DNA of 64,000 bases from Companilactobacillus kimchiensis (GTDB taxonomy: Bacteria > Bacillota > Bacilli > Lactobacillales > Lactobacillaceae): the NCBI RefSeq assembly GCF_001438805.1, contig NZ_JQCF01000009.1, forward strand, positions 26,703-90,702, written 5' to 3'. Within the stretch, counting starts at the first letter, position 1, and the number at the start of each line of letters is the position of its first letter. This document shows positions 8,776-16,949 of the stretch, in pieces. Below the pieces are notes generated by a model that was not told where the DNA came from, did not search any database, and saw only the letters and a program-made list of their open reading frames with translations. A program made the translations under genes and the position numbers.

Positions 8776-8940
8776 TTATCTCTTTCCCTTCCCCATGTTG
8801 ATGCCATCGTTGATTCCTGACATTATATCTTTTCTGTGGTTCCATCCATTCGCAACAATTTTCCATGTCCAAGGTACCTTGATACCCCAGCCACCACTAA
8901 TTGACTTTAATTCTGATAAATTTAGTTTTCTGCTTTTCAT
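8776..8940 (-). CDS. Double-glycine bacteriocin precursor, pair 2 first peptide
   Basis: 54 residues: a 17-residue leader MKSRKLNLSELKSISGG, then a 37-residue mature peptide starting WGIKVPWTWKIVANGW with a basic tail (MGKGKR). GINDG gives a GxxxG motif matching that of its partner at 8616-8774. AAGGAAA upstream is a good ribosome binding site. Both members have GxxxG, a Trp-rich start and a basic end, which fits a class IIb (two-peptide, unmodified) bacteriocin. I do not recognise a named homologue. Confidence 0.85.
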   Translation of the reverse strand: MKSRKLNLSELKSISGGWGIKVPWTWKIVANGWNHRKDIMSGINDGINMGKGKR

Positions 8941-8970
8941 AATGTGTTTATTTCCTTATATATTTTTAGT

Positions 8971-9087
8971 TTAAAAATGTTTACGGATCCAAGATCCAAT
9001 AGTTGCTCCATCGGAATAATTCCAAATATTTTTACCACCGATAATGTTTTTTAAATTAGTATTCTTTAAAGTTTTATATTTTTTCAT
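8971..9087 (-). CDS. Double-glycine bacteriocin precursor, pair 1 second peptide
   Basis: 38 residues: an 18-residue leader MKKYKTLKNTNLKNIIGG and a short 20-residue mature peptide starting KNIWNYSDGATIGSW and ending RKHF. GATIG is a GxxxG motif. The ribosome binding site AAGGAC is nine bases upstream. At 20 residues the product is at the small end for class II bacteriocins. It sits between the first peptide of the operon and pair 2. Confidence 0.8.
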   Translation of the reverse strand: MKKYKTLKNTNLKNIIGGKNIWNYSDGATIGSWIRKHF

Positions 9088-9105
9088 ATTATTAAGTCCT
9101 TAATT

Positions 9106-9231
9106 TTAATGTTTGTGGTGACGTCCGGTAAAACCATCTATAAAACCATTAACAAATTGTCCAAACGAACCACCTTTAATATTTTCTAAATCATTATTTT
9201 CAATTGTTTTAAATCCATTTTTTACTTTCAT
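9106..9231 (-). CDS. Double-glycine bacteriocin precursor, pair 1 first peptide
   Basis: 41 residues: a 21-residue leader ending ENIKGG and a 20-residue mature part starting SFGQFVNGFIDGF and ending in His/Lys-rich RHHKH. GFIDG is a GxxxG motif, as in the following peptide. An ATG at 9240 directly abuts the AAGGAAG ribosome site, so the ATG at 9231 (nine bases further) is the likely start. First gene of the minus-strand bacteriocin operon, behind promoter P1. Confidence 0.8.
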   Translation of the reverse strand: MKVKNGFKTIENNDLENIKGGSFGQFVNGFIDGFTGRHHKH

Positions 9232-9327
9232 CGTTATCATCTTCCTTATAGTTGTTACTTTTTGATTTTTAAATTAAAAAGTATATTAATAATAATTACC
9301 GGCCGGTTATTATTTAATACATGCAAT

Positions 9328-9395
9328 ATTATAAAATTAGAATTGAAATTTATGCTGGAAATAATATTAACGTTTAAATTTTTGGTATTATCGTA
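9328..9395 (-). promoter_or_regulatory. Quorum-sensing promoter P1 (bacteriocin operon, minus strand)
   Basis: Read on the minus strand: TACGATAAT (9395-9387), 12 bp, AACGTTAAT (9374-9366), then a perfect TATAAT at 9333-9328, 32 bp after the second repeat. The 9-12-9 spacing places both repeats on one face of the helix, as in plantaricin-type LytTR operators. Confidence 0.8.
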
Positions 9396-9456
9396 AAGTT
9401 ACGTGCAAATGACATATATTTAAGTTTGTTTTGAATTGTGGTTATTTAATTGGGAA

Positions 9457-9523
9457 TACGATTATCGGAACTTTTCTAACGATAATAAATTTTGAGAAAT
9501 TAATAGCGAGAATCTAATATAAT
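9457..9523 (+). promoter_or_regulatory. Quorum-sensing promoter P2 (pheromone-kinase-regulator operon)
   Basis: TACGATTAT (9457-9465), 12 bp, AACGATAAT (9478-9486), and TATAAT at 9518-9523, 31 bp after the second repeat. P1 and P2 lie back to back in the 387-bp gap between the divergent operons, giving an autoinduction loop. Nothing else is evident in the gap. Confidence 0.8.
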
Positions 9524-9618
9524 TATTGATGAAGTATATATATAATAATATGAGAATCATTTTAATGTATCAGATGATATTTTTGTTAAAGTGATCAGTA
9601 TATTTAGGAGGATTAAAA

Positions 9619-9741
9619 ATGGAAAAATTGATTTCAGAAAAAAAATTAAAAAACATTTCTGGTGGAAGAGCAAATAACTTAACTATGGGATTTGGAAAAA
9701 ATAAATTGGTTAAAACCATATCTAATTGGTTTAAACATTAA
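9619..9741 (+). CDS. Probable pheromone (inducing peptide) precursor
   Basis: 40 residues. The 16-residue leader MEKLISEKKLKNISGG ends at a double-glycine cut site. The mature 24-residue peptide starts RANNLTMGFGKN and ends in a basic amphipathic helix, KLVKTISNWFKH. Short cationic amphipathic peptides encoded directly ahead of an HPK10 kinase are the class II bacteriocin induction factors (as plantaricin A). AGGAGG lies eight bases upstream. First gene of the P2 operon, four bases before the kinase gene. Confidence 0.87.
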   Translation: MEKLISEKKLKNISGGRANNLTMGFGKNKLVKTISNWFKH

Positions 9742-9744
9742 AAA

Positions 9745-11082
9745 ATGGTTGGTGTATATCCTGAATTGGAATTTACGTCAAATTGTTTGATAATCCTTTT
9801 CACTCTGTTTCTGTATTACCATTTTATTTTTGAACACATTTATAAACATATAGTAATAATTATTATTAGCTCTCTTTTTTGGGGAAGCATGGGCATGTTA
9901 GTGTATGATTTTAGTTATTTATTTCTTTTATTTTATTTGATTGTTTTTGAAATGATTAAACAGAGGACTATCAAATTTGAAAAGAATGAATTAAATCCCT
10001 TGATGCTGATGTTGATTTTGGAATTAATTATTTTTATATTTAGTGGGTTGATAGGAAAAATGTTAGAATATTTCTTTACAAAAGGAATATTGGGAATGCA
10101 TTATAACAATTTGATGCTTATATTAAGCTTGATTATTAATGGATTAATAGTAGCTATTTTGATAAATATAATTAAAATCAAAAAAAATAAAATTAAAAAT
10201 ATAACATCCAAAGTTAAATCATTGAATCTTGGTAATAGAATATTTTGGATGCTTTTTTCATTGTTTTTATCTTTTGAAATAATATTATTTGTTAGTGATA
10301 TTGAAGGAGTAACTTCTTTTATTAAGGGGACCATTCTAGTGATTTTCGTATCTTTGTTGTTCTTCATGATTTGGCAAATGGCAGATTTAATCCAGTCCTT
10401 TGCTAATAAACAAAAGATGATTGATACATTTCAACAAAATAAGCAATTAAATGATTATTTAAAAAGTGTTCAAGAACAATATGATGATCTACGAAAATTC
10501 AAACATGATTTTAAAAATATTGTTCTATCAATGCATATGGAACCAAATGATTTGGTAAGCAAAAATTATGAACAATTGTACCGAGAATTAACGCAACAGA
10601 AAGAATTTACCTCTGATTTAGATGGTAAGATCATTGTGGAGTATAAAAAAATTGTCAATGAACCATTGAGAGGATTGGTTATTCAAGAATTCTTTAAAGC
10701 TAAATCGAGCGGAATTAATTTAAATGTTGAAATTGCTGATAATTATATTCAATTAGACGATGATATTTTAAATGTTGTTAGAATAGTCGGAATTTTACTT
10801 GATAATGCTATTGAGGAAACAACCGTTGGCGTTAAAAAGAATATTGATTTGGCATTTATAAAAAATGATGATGTGCTAGAGATTTCAATTGAAAATCCTT
10901 TAAATCATTCGGTTGATGTTAGGGATATTTTTAAACAAGGATATTCGACTAAAGGAAACGGACATGGAACTGGACTTGCAAATGTATCTGAGTTAATAGA
11001 TAAAGATAGTAATCTCTATTTGGATACAGAAATTATTAGTAATAAGTTAAGAATTACACTAATGATTCTTAAAGGTGGATAA
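9745..11082 (+). CDS. Peptide pheromone sensor histidine kinase (HPK10/AgrC-like)
   Basis: 445 residues. About six or seven membrane helices in residues 1-210 form the peptide sensor, then a coiled coil leads to the kinase. The phosphorylated His (about residue 254) lies in RKFKHDFKN, the N-box is LLDNAIEE (Asn about 354), and the G-box is GNGHGTGLANVSELI, all typical of PlnB/ComD/AgrC kinases. The ATG follows the pheromone stop by three bases without a clear ribosome site, so translational coupling is likely. Its stop overlaps the regulator start. Confidence 0.92.
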   Translation: MVGVYPELEFTSNCLIILFTLFLYYHFIFEHIYKHIVIIIISSLFWGSMGMLVYDFSYLFLLFYLIVFEMIKQRTIKFEKNELNPLMLMLILELIIFIFSGLIGKMLEYFFTKGILGMHYNNLMLILSLIINGLIVAILINIIKIKKNKIKNITSKVKSLNLGNRIFWMLFSLFLSFEIILFVSDIEGVTSFIKGTILVIFVSLLFFMIWQMADLIQSFANKQKMIDTFQQNKQLNDYLKSVQEQYDDLRKFKHDFKNIVLSMHMEPNDLVSKNYEQLYRELTQQKEFTSDLDGKIIVEYKKIVNEPLRGLVIQEFFKAKSSGINLNVEIADNYIQLDDDILNVVRIVGILLDNAIEETTVGVKKNIDLAFIKNDDVLEISIENPLNHSVDVRDIFKQGYSTKGNGHGTGLANVSELIDKDSNLYLDTEIISNKLRITLMILKGG

Positions 11083-11816
11083 TGATGTTTTCAATTTATT
11101 TATTAGAGGATGATGAACAACAGAGAGCGTATTATCGAGAAATTATTGATAATTCAATAATGATCAATAACTACACAATCGAAGTGGCAGAATTAAATGA
11201 TGTAGAATCATTTTATAATGCTTTTTCTAAAGAACAATTTGGACTGTTCTTTTTAGATATGGAAATTAATGGTGATATTAAAGCAGGTGTAAAAATCGCT
11301 GAATTTGTCAGAAATAGTATGCCTGATGCCAAAATTGTTTTTGTTACGACACATGAAGAACTTGCTTTTTTGACTTTGGAAAGAAAAATATCTCCCTTGG
11401 ATTATATTTTGAAGGACAATGATAAAGAAGAGATAGGAAACAAAATAAGCAAAGATATTAGTTTATCGCAAGAGTACTATCGGAATTCAATTTATGAGAA
11501 GGAAAATATTTTCGGATATAAAATCGGATCTAAATATTTTTCGATACCCATGAAGGAATTGATTCGAGTATATACGGAAAAGGAATCTCCAGGACGTGTA
11601 CATCTGGAATCAGATAGCAGAGAGATGTCTTTTCCAGGGAATTTGAATTCATTGGAAGACAAATATAATAATTTAATTAGAGTTGATAAGAGCTCATTGG
11701 TTAATATTGATCGAGTGTCCTCATATGATGTTCATAAACGGATACTCTATTTGGATAATGATTATCAATGTGATGTTTCATATAGGAAGTCAGCAAAAGT
11801 CAGTCGCCTGTTTTAA
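11082..11816 (+). CDS. LytTR-family response regulator
   Basis: 244 residues. The receiver domain (1-125) has the acidic pocket LLEDDE and phospho-acceptor Asp 59 in FFLDMEING. A LytTR DNA-binding domain fills the last ~100 residues (GSKYFSIPMKELIRVYTE; LIRVDKSSLVNIDRV). LytTR regulators of this PlnC type bind paired 9-bp repeats spaced 12 bp, found at five promoters here. ATG at 11082 overlaps the kinase stop TAA; the ATG at 11085 fits the GGTGG site slightly better. Only one regulator is present. Confidence 0.92.
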   Translation: MMFSIYLLEDDEQQRAYYREIIDNSIMINNYTIEVAELNDVESFYNAFSKEQFGLFFLDMEINGDIKAGVKIAEFVRNSMPDAKIVFVTTHEELAFLTLERKISPLDYILKDNDKEEIGNKISKDISLSQEYYRNSIYEKENIFGYKIGSKYFSIPMKELIRVYTEKESPGRVHLESDSREMSFPGNLNSLEDKYNNLIRVDKSSLVNIDRVSSYDVHKRILYLDNDYQCDVSYRKSAKVSRLF

Positions 11817-11818
11817 AA

Positions 11819-11858
11819 AAATAAGATGATTAGCCCTTGGGTAATCATCTTATTTTTT
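11819..11858 (+). terminator. Terminator of the pheromone operon
   Basis: AATAAGATGATTA pairs with TAATCATCTTATT around GCCCTTGGG and ends in seven T. Confidence 0.9.
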
Positions 11859-11904
11859 TGTTTAATTGTTAACTTGGTAAAAACAGGGCTTGTAGTCTCT
11901 TTTT

Positions 11905-11970
11905 ACGTTAATACTGGAATAGGGGACATTAATAATTAATTGATTCATATATTATCAGAAAAAGTACAAT
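11905..11970 (+). promoter_or_regulatory. Quorum-sensing promoter P3 (peptide pair 3)
   Basis: TACGTTAAT (11905-11913), 12 bp, GACATTAAT (11926-11934), and a TACAAT box at 11965-11970, 30 bp further. The left repeat equals the classical plantaricin consensus repeat. Confidence 0.8.
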
Positions 11971-12019
11971 TATTAATGTAATCGAGATTATAAATATTAA
12001 TTAAGGAGAATTTTGAGAA

Positions 12020-12148
12020 ATGGAAACTTTGAACAAGTTTAATACTATTGATAATAATAGATTGATTAAGGTTTATGGTGGGAAGCAACATGGATTTACA
12101 TTTAACATTACTTTAAAGGGAAATATCCATTTTGGGAGAAAACGTTAG
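12020..12148 (+). CDS. Double-glycine peptide precursor, pair 3 first peptide
   Basis: 42 residues: a 21-residue leader METLNKFNTIDNNRLIKVYGG and a 21-residue basic mature peptide starting KQHGFTFNITLKG and ending RKR. Unlike pairs 1 and 2 it has no GxxxG, only a GxxxxG (GNIHFG). AAGGAG lies about eleven bases upstream. First gene behind promoter P3; probably half of a two-peptide bacteriocin, less certain than the other pairs. Confidence 0.75.
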   Translation: METLNKFNTIDNNRLIKVYGGKQHGFTFNITLKGNIHFGRKR

Positions 12149-12160
12149 GAGAAATTAAAA

Positions 12161-12274
12161 ATGTTATCAAAGTATAGTACTCTAAATAATAAACAATTAG
12201 GAATAATTACCGGTGGTAGAGGTATACATATTTGGGGATGGATTAAAGCAAAGATTAGTGGAAGCTGGTATTAA
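12161..12274 (+). CDS. Double-glycine peptide precursor, pair 3 second peptide
   Basis: 37 residues: a 19-residue leader MLSKYSTLNNKQLGIITGG and an 18-residue mature peptide RGIHIWGWIKAKISGSWY. It contains GWIKA (GxxxA) and AKISG (AxxxG), near versions of the GxxxG contact motif, and three Trp. AGGAG is nine bases upstream. It follows the first peptide after 12 bp and precedes a terminator and then a CPBP-type immunity candidate. Confidence 0.78.
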   Translation: MLSKYSTLNNKQLGIITGGRGIHIWGWIKAKISGSWY

Positions 12275-12278
12275 AAAA

Positions 12279-12312
12279 GGAGTCTATGGATATTTATTCA
12301 TAGACTCGTTTT
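12279..12312 (+). terminator. Terminator after peptide pair 3
   Basis: GAGTCTATG pairs with CATAGACTC around GATATTTATT, followed by GTTTT. A short T-run suggests partial read-through into the immunity candidate downstream. Confidence 0.75.
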
Positions 12313-12335
12313 AATTTGGAAAGGGAGTTGGTAGT

Positions 12336-13016
12336 ATGATCGAAAAAAAATTTAAAATTTTCACTGTGATTTTTTTGTATTTTTTATTAGTTGAATTTGC
12401 ATTAAATTTCTTTAATTCGGTTTTTAATGCGACAAATTCTAGCCTATTATTTTTTACAATACAATCTGTGCTTTGCCTTGTTATCATTTCTCTTTTAAAA
12501 ACAAATTTTAGAAACGATATTGATAAAATACACACAAATTTAAAAAAGTTATGGTTAATTCCGTTATTCGTTATTTTAGATTTAGTAGTTCAAGTTGTAA
12601 TACAAAATGTTTTGCCGATTAATTCTACTAATCAATCGGGAATAGAAAATGGAATTCAAAGCAGCAGCTCAATGGGAAACTTTTTTATAATGATTATTGT
12701 GGTATTTATTGGTCCGATAATGGAAGAAGTGATTTTTCAGTATTTTATTCAAAAGGTTATATTAAAAAATAATTTTGCTAAATTTATAAATAATAAAAAA
12801 ATGATTTCTATTCTAAGTGTTATAATTGTCACCGTTTTATTTATGGCATTTCATATTCAGAGCTTTAAAGATATATATGATTTGTCATTTTTAGAATATT
12901 TGGATTTGAGTATGTTTGCAATAATATATGAGTTAACAGATGAGAATTTGTTATATCCAATTTTTACACACATCTGTTTAAATCTAATTGCCTTTATTTC
13001 TGTGATCGTTGCATAG
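12336..13016 (+). CDS. CPBP-family membrane protein, probable bacteriocin self-immunity
   Basis: 226 residues with about six to seven membrane helices. It carries the three CPBP (Abi/CAAX-protease-like) motifs: GPIMEEVIFQYF (EExxx motif), FMAFHIQ (His) and FTHICLN (His/Asn). CPBP proteins encoded beside class IIb bacteriocins are known immunity factors. The first motif reads EEVIFQ, where the family normally has Arg at the sixth position, so catalysis may be altered. AAAGGGAG supports the start. It follows peptide pair 3 and probably protects against it (inference). Confidence 0.85.
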   Translation: MIEKKFKIFTVIFLYFLLVEFALNFFNSVFNATNSSLLFFTIQSVLCLVIISLLKTNFRNDIDKIHTNLKKLWLIPLFVILDLVVQVVIQNVLPINSTNQSGIENGIQSSSSMGNFFIMIIVVFIGPIMEEVIFQYFIQKVILKNNFAKFINNKKMISILSVIIVTVLFMAFHIQSFKDIYDLSFLEYLDLSMFAIIYELTDENLLYPIFTHICLNLIAFISVIVA

Positions 13017-13041
13017 AAATTTAATATTAATAGTATTAAAT

Positions 13042-13109
13042 TGCGTTAATCTTGATTAGCCTTACGTTTATAATTGAAATCTATTTGATCAGAATAATGA
13101 TGAGAAAAT
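13042..13109 (+). promoter_or_regulatory. Quorum-sensing promoter P4 (exporter operon)
   Basis: TGCGTTAAT (13042-13050), 12 bp, TACGTTTAT (13063-13071), and a weak GAAAAT -10 at 13104-13109, 32 bp after the second repeat. The repeats are clear; the -10 box is less so. Confidence 0.7.
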
Positions 13110-13128
13110 ATTATTTAGATATTTTTAT

Positions 13129-15306
13129 ATGGGAGAATTTTTATCATTGATAGTCAATAAAAACATATATATACCTCAAGTGGACGAAAGCGATTGTGGG
13201 GTAGCAGCGTTAGCTATGATTTTAAAGAACTATGGTTCAAGATATTCCATCGCCAGATTACGTAACCTTGCTAAAACAGACAAAGAAGGAACAACTGCCC
13301 TTGGTTTAGTAAAAACCGCTCAAAAATTGGATTTTGAAATCCAAGCAATTCAAGCTGATATGAGTCTCTTTAAAGAAAAAGATATTCCATATCCCTTTAT
13401 TGCTCATGTTGTGAAAAATGGGACGCTTGAGCATTATTACGTGGTCTTAGGTTGTACTAGAGATCAAATCATCATTGCTGACCCTGATCCTAGCGTTAAA
13501 GTAATCAAAATGTCGAATAAAAGATTCACTTCAGAATGGACTGGAGTAGCACTATTTTTTGCACCTACTTCTCAATATAGACCGAAAAAAGTAGATAAGA
13601 AGGAATCGCTATTCTCATTTGTGCCAATCTTATTTAAGCAGGAACGTCTTGTGATTAATATTATTTTGGCCGCCATTCTAATTACGATCATTAGTATTTT
13701 GGGTTCATATTTCTTACAAACGGTCATTGATACTTATATACCAAATAATATGAACAATACTTTGGGTATTATTTCACTTGGTTTGATTGTTCTTTATATT
13801 TTTCAATCGATATTTACTTATGCTAGAGATTTTTTGTTGGCGGTCCTTGGACAACGTTTGGCAATTGATATCATCTTAGGCTATATTAAACATATTTTTG
13901 AATTGCCGATGGAATTCTTTGCTACCAGAAAAACGGGTGAAATTGTTTCTCGATTTAATGATGCTAATAAGATTATCGATGCTTTAGCAAGTACGATTAT
14001 TTCGATATTTCTTGACGTCGGAATAGTTATTATTATGGGTACTGTTTTGGTAATTCAAAACAGTACGTTATTTTTTATTACATTAATCTCTTTGCCAGTA
14101 TACGTAATAATAATTTGGATCTTTGCCAAGCCATTCGAAAAATTGAATCAAAAGGAGATGGAAAGTGGCTCGGTTCTTAATTCATCAATTATTGAGGATA
14201 TCCACGGAATTGAAACCATCAAGGCATTGACTAGTGAAAATCAACGTTATGCCAAGATTGATAGTGAGTTCGTTGATTATCTAAAGAAAAGTTTGAACTA
14301 TTTGAAGACAGATACTTTGCAGCAAGCGATAAAACTATTCTTGCAACTGATTCTTAGCGTTATCGTTCTGTGGGTCGGAGCCATCATGGTAACTAAGAAT
14401 CAATTATCTGTTGGTCAATTGATGACTTACAACGCATTATTAACGTATTTCATAAATCCGCTTCAGAATATTATTAATCTTCAATCTAAGTTACAGTCCG
14501 CAAAGGTGGCTAACAATCGATTGAACGAAGTTTACTTGGTTGATTCAGAGTTCAGTGAGAACAGAACAATCAGTAATGATGCGCAATTAAGTGGTGACAT
14601 TAAACTTGAAAATGTCGATTATAGTTATGGTTATGGTGACAATGTTTTGAACAAAATCAACTTGTCGATCAGAGCTGGTGAGAAATTAACGATTGTGGGA
14701 ATGAGTGGTTCTGGTAAATCAACTTTGGTCAAATTATTGGTGGACTTTTTTAAACCTAATGTTGGTAAAATTTATATTAATGAGAATGATCTTCAAACTG
14801 TTGATAAGCACGTATTACGTCAATTTGTTAATTATATTCCGCAAAGTCCATATGTTTTCTCAGGAACAATACTTGAGAATTTGACACTTGGAAATAGAAA
14901 AGATGTTACAAATAAGGATATTGTTGAAGCATGTAGGATAGCCATGATTGATAAGGATATTGAAAGAATGCCATTGCAGTTTGAAACCGTGTTGGATGAG
15001 AATGGTAATACGCTATCTGGGGGTCAGAAACAAAGAATTACGATTGCTAGAGCTTTGTTGTCCCCAGCCAAAGTATTGATATTCGATGAATCCACTAGTG
15101 GGCTCGATTCCATTACGGAAAATCGGATTATGAATGAATTGATGAAATTACGTAATTTAACAGTTATCTTCATTGCCCATCGACTTTCGATTGCTAAAAA
15201 GACTGATGATATTGTTGTTTTGGATAAAGGGAGCATTGTAGAAAAGGGTACACATATTGAATTAGTAAATAAAAAAGGTTATTACTATAACCTTTTGAAT
15301 AATTAG
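13129..15306 (+). CDS. C39-peptidase ABC exporter for double-glycine peptides
   Basis: About 720 residues. The N-terminal C39 protease cuts GG leaders: catalytic Cys in DESDCGVAAL, His in LEHYYVVLG, Asp in IADPDP. Next comes a six-helix ABC membrane domain (about 170-440), then the ATPase with Walker A GMSGSGKST, signature LSGGQKQR, Walker B VLIFDEST and switch IAHRLS. It matches PlnG/LagD-type transporters and should process all seven peptides here. The ATG at 13129 lies before GGGAGAA; a TTG at 13147 with that ribosome site nine bases upstream may be the true start. Confidence 0.94.
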   Translation: MGEFLSLIVNKNIYIPQVDESDCGVAALAMILKNYGSRYSIARLRNLAKTDKEGTTALGLVKTAQKLDFEIQAIQADMSLFKEKDIPYPFIAHVVKNGTLEHYYVVLGCTRDQIIIADPDPSVKVIKMSNKRFTSEWTGVALFFAPTSQYRPKKVDKKESLFSFVPILFKQERLVINIILAAILITIISILGSYFLQTVIDTYIPNNMNNTLGIISLGLIVLYIFQSIFTYARDFLLAVLGQRLAIDIILGYIKHIFELPMEFFATRKTGEIVSRFNDANKIIDALASTIISIFLDVGIVIIMGTVLVIQNSTLFFITLISLPVYVIIIWIFAKPFEKLNQKEMESGSVLNSSIIEDIHGIETIKALTSENQRYAKIDSEFVDYLKKSLNYLKTDTLQQAIKLFLQLILSVIVLWVGAIMVTKNQLSVGQLMTYNALLTYFINPLQNIINLQSKLQSAKVANNRLNEVYLVDSEFSENRTISNDAQLSGDIKLENVDYSYGYGDNVLNKINLSIRAGEKLTIVGMSGSGKSTLVKLLVDFFKPNVGKIYINENDLQTVDKHVLRQFVNYIPQSPYVFSGTILENLTLGNRKDVTNKDIVEACRIAMIDKDIERMPLQFETVLDENGNTLSGGQKQRITIARALLSPAKVLIFDESTSGLDSITENRIMNELMKLRNLTVIFIAHRLSIAKKTDDIVVLDKGSIVEKGTHIELVNKKGYYYNLLNN

Positions 15307-15319
15307 GGGAATTATTAAT

Positions 15320-16690
15320 ATGGACAAAAAATTTTTAGAAAGTAGCGAATTTTATAATAAACGATTTAATAATTTTTCAACGCTATTGATAATTCCTATA
15401 ACGATTCTATTTCTGGCGATAGTATTCTTCTCATGCTTTATGAAACGCGAGGTTACCATCGAGTCATTCGGTACTTTGGGTAGTAAAAATAATATTCCAA
15501 TTGTGCAATCGTCATCGAATAGTGCCATCAAGAATAATTATTTACGAGAAGGAAAATATGTCAAAAAGGATGACACTCTTGTTACGTACACCAATACAAA
15601 TAATCAAATCAAATTGGATTCTCTAAAAGAGCATAAGAATAATTTGGATAATCAAATTAGCGGATTAGTTACCTTTCAAAAGGGTGTCGAAGCAAATCAG
15701 GATACTTTTTCAGAGGACGATGCTTTTGGTTATCGTAATTTGCTCAAGAGCTATTTGAATCAGAGAAATATTTATAGTATTGAGAATCAAATGTTGAATG
15801 ATAAGTCAGCATTTTCAGATGATAAAATAAAACAACTTAGTAATTTGTATGGCGATACGATCAAACAAAAGACAGACAGTCTTCAAGCCTATCAGAATAT
15901 ATTTAATGCCATTAAAAATGGTAAAACGTATTCATCTAGCGCTACTTACGGTTATATTTATGATGGTTATGTATCTGAATTGAAGAATTCGGATGATTCT
16001 AATAGTAAAGCAGCGGTAAAAGAGGGTTATTTAAAGGATATTCAGCAACAAATAGATAGTACTAATGATGAAATTAAAAGTTCAGAAGGACAAAAGGATT
16101 CACTAAAAGATTTCAATGATACGAAATATAATATTGATTCTAATAATAAAAAATTAGAATCGCTTCAAAATGACCAATTAAAGAGTATTTCAACAGAGTT
16201 AATTAAAGATAATTCTGATTCTAAAGATTTAGACACTAATATTAAGGAATATAAGGAATTATCCAAAGAATCATATGTTAAAGCTAAAGTTTCTGGAATG
16301 ATTCATATGAATAATGATGCTTTAAAAGGTGCAAAATATGTCGGTTCAGGATCAGAAATGGCTGAGATATATCCGAACTTGAAGAAAAACGATACAATCA
16401 AATTACAAAGCTACGTTTCTTCTAGAGATATTTCATCCATCAAAAAAGGTCAGCATTTGAGATTAGAAATAACTAGGAACGTTCCTAGACCTATTATAAT
16501 TGATGGAAAAATCAGTGTCGCACCAGTGCCGGTTGATAAAGGAACGTACTACGTTATAACGGCAGAGTCGAAATACAATTCTAATATAAGCTTGCAGATT
16601 CATTATGGTATGAGCGGTAAGACTAATATTATTACGGGGAAAGAAACATTCTTTAAGTATTATAAGGATAAGTTGTTAGATAAGAATTAA
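15320..16690 (+). CDS. Bacteriocin export accessory protein (HlyD-like)
   Basis: 456 residues, the PlnH/MesE type partner of the C39 exporter. One membrane helix at about residues 20-43 is followed by a KNNYLREGKYVKKDDTLVTY lipoyl-like start and a long coiled-coil region (about 90-320) rich in Lys/Asp/Gln. A beta-barrel-like return follows (SYVKAKVSGMIHMNN; IKLQSYVSSRDISSIKKGQ). It bridges exporter and cell surface. It lies 13 bp after the exporter gene with GGGGAATT upstream and is part of the P4 operon. Confidence 0.92.
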   Translation: MDKKFLESSEFYNKRFNNFSTLLIIPITILFLAIVFFSCFMKREVTIESFGTLGSKNNIPIVQSSSNSAIKNNYLREGKYVKKDDTLVTYTNTNNQIKLDSLKEHKNNLDNQISGLVTFQKGVEANQDTFSEDDAFGYRNLLKSYLNQRNIYSIENQMLNDKSAFSDDKIKQLSNLYGDTIKQKTDSLQAYQNIFNAIKNGKTYSSSATYGYIYDGYVSELKNSDDSNSKAAVKEGYLKDIQQQIDSTNDEIKSSEGQKDSLKDFNDTKYNIDSNNKKLESLQNDQLKSISTELIKDNSDSKDLDTNIKEYKELSKESYVKAKVSGMIHMNNDALKGAKYVGSGSEMAEIYPNLKKNDTIKLQSYVSSRDISSIKKGQHLRLEITRNVPRPIIIDGKISVAPVPVDKGTYYVITAESKYNSNISLQIHYGMSGKTNIITGKETFFKYYKDKLLDKN

Positions 16691-16696
16691 ATTTTG

Positions 16697-16720
16697 TTGT
16701 TCCAGACTAGATAGCTGGTT
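16697..16720. repeat. End fragment of the long palindromic repeat
   Basis: TTCCAGACTAGATAGCTGGTT matches the right end (CCAGACTAG) and outer flank of the long intergenic palindrome seen nine times elsewhere; the rest of the copy is absent. Confidence 0.5.
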
Positions 16721-16741
16721 GATTATTATTAATTTAAAATA

Positions 16742-16806
16742 AAAATCACACTATATTATTGTGAATCTCTTAATTGAGGATTCATAAATAATATAATGTG
16801 ATTTAT
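16742..16806. terminator. Long hairpin terminator, family shared with 23677-23749
   Basis: AATCACACTATATTATTGTG pairs with the TATAATGTGATT arm ending at 16804, with an inner GAATCTCTTAATTGAGGATTC stem-loop. It ends the exporter operon. A closely similar hairpin with the same AATCACACTATATTA start lies at 23677. Confidence 0.8.
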
Positions 16807-16949
16807 TTATTTGAAAATGTATTCTATTTAATAACTGAACTTGAGTAAGAACCTAATTTTAAATTGATATAGAATCTTTTTTGAATTTAAAGTTTTTTTA
16901 AGGGCACAAGGAGATCAGGCTGCAGTCTTATTTTAACCTTTCAAATCCC

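Noticed and set aside
8616..9231. Lantibiotic or other modified peptides
   Set aside because: No lanthionine synthetase or other modifying enzyme nearby and few Cys/Ser/Thr in the mature parts; GG leaders fit unmodified class II peptides.
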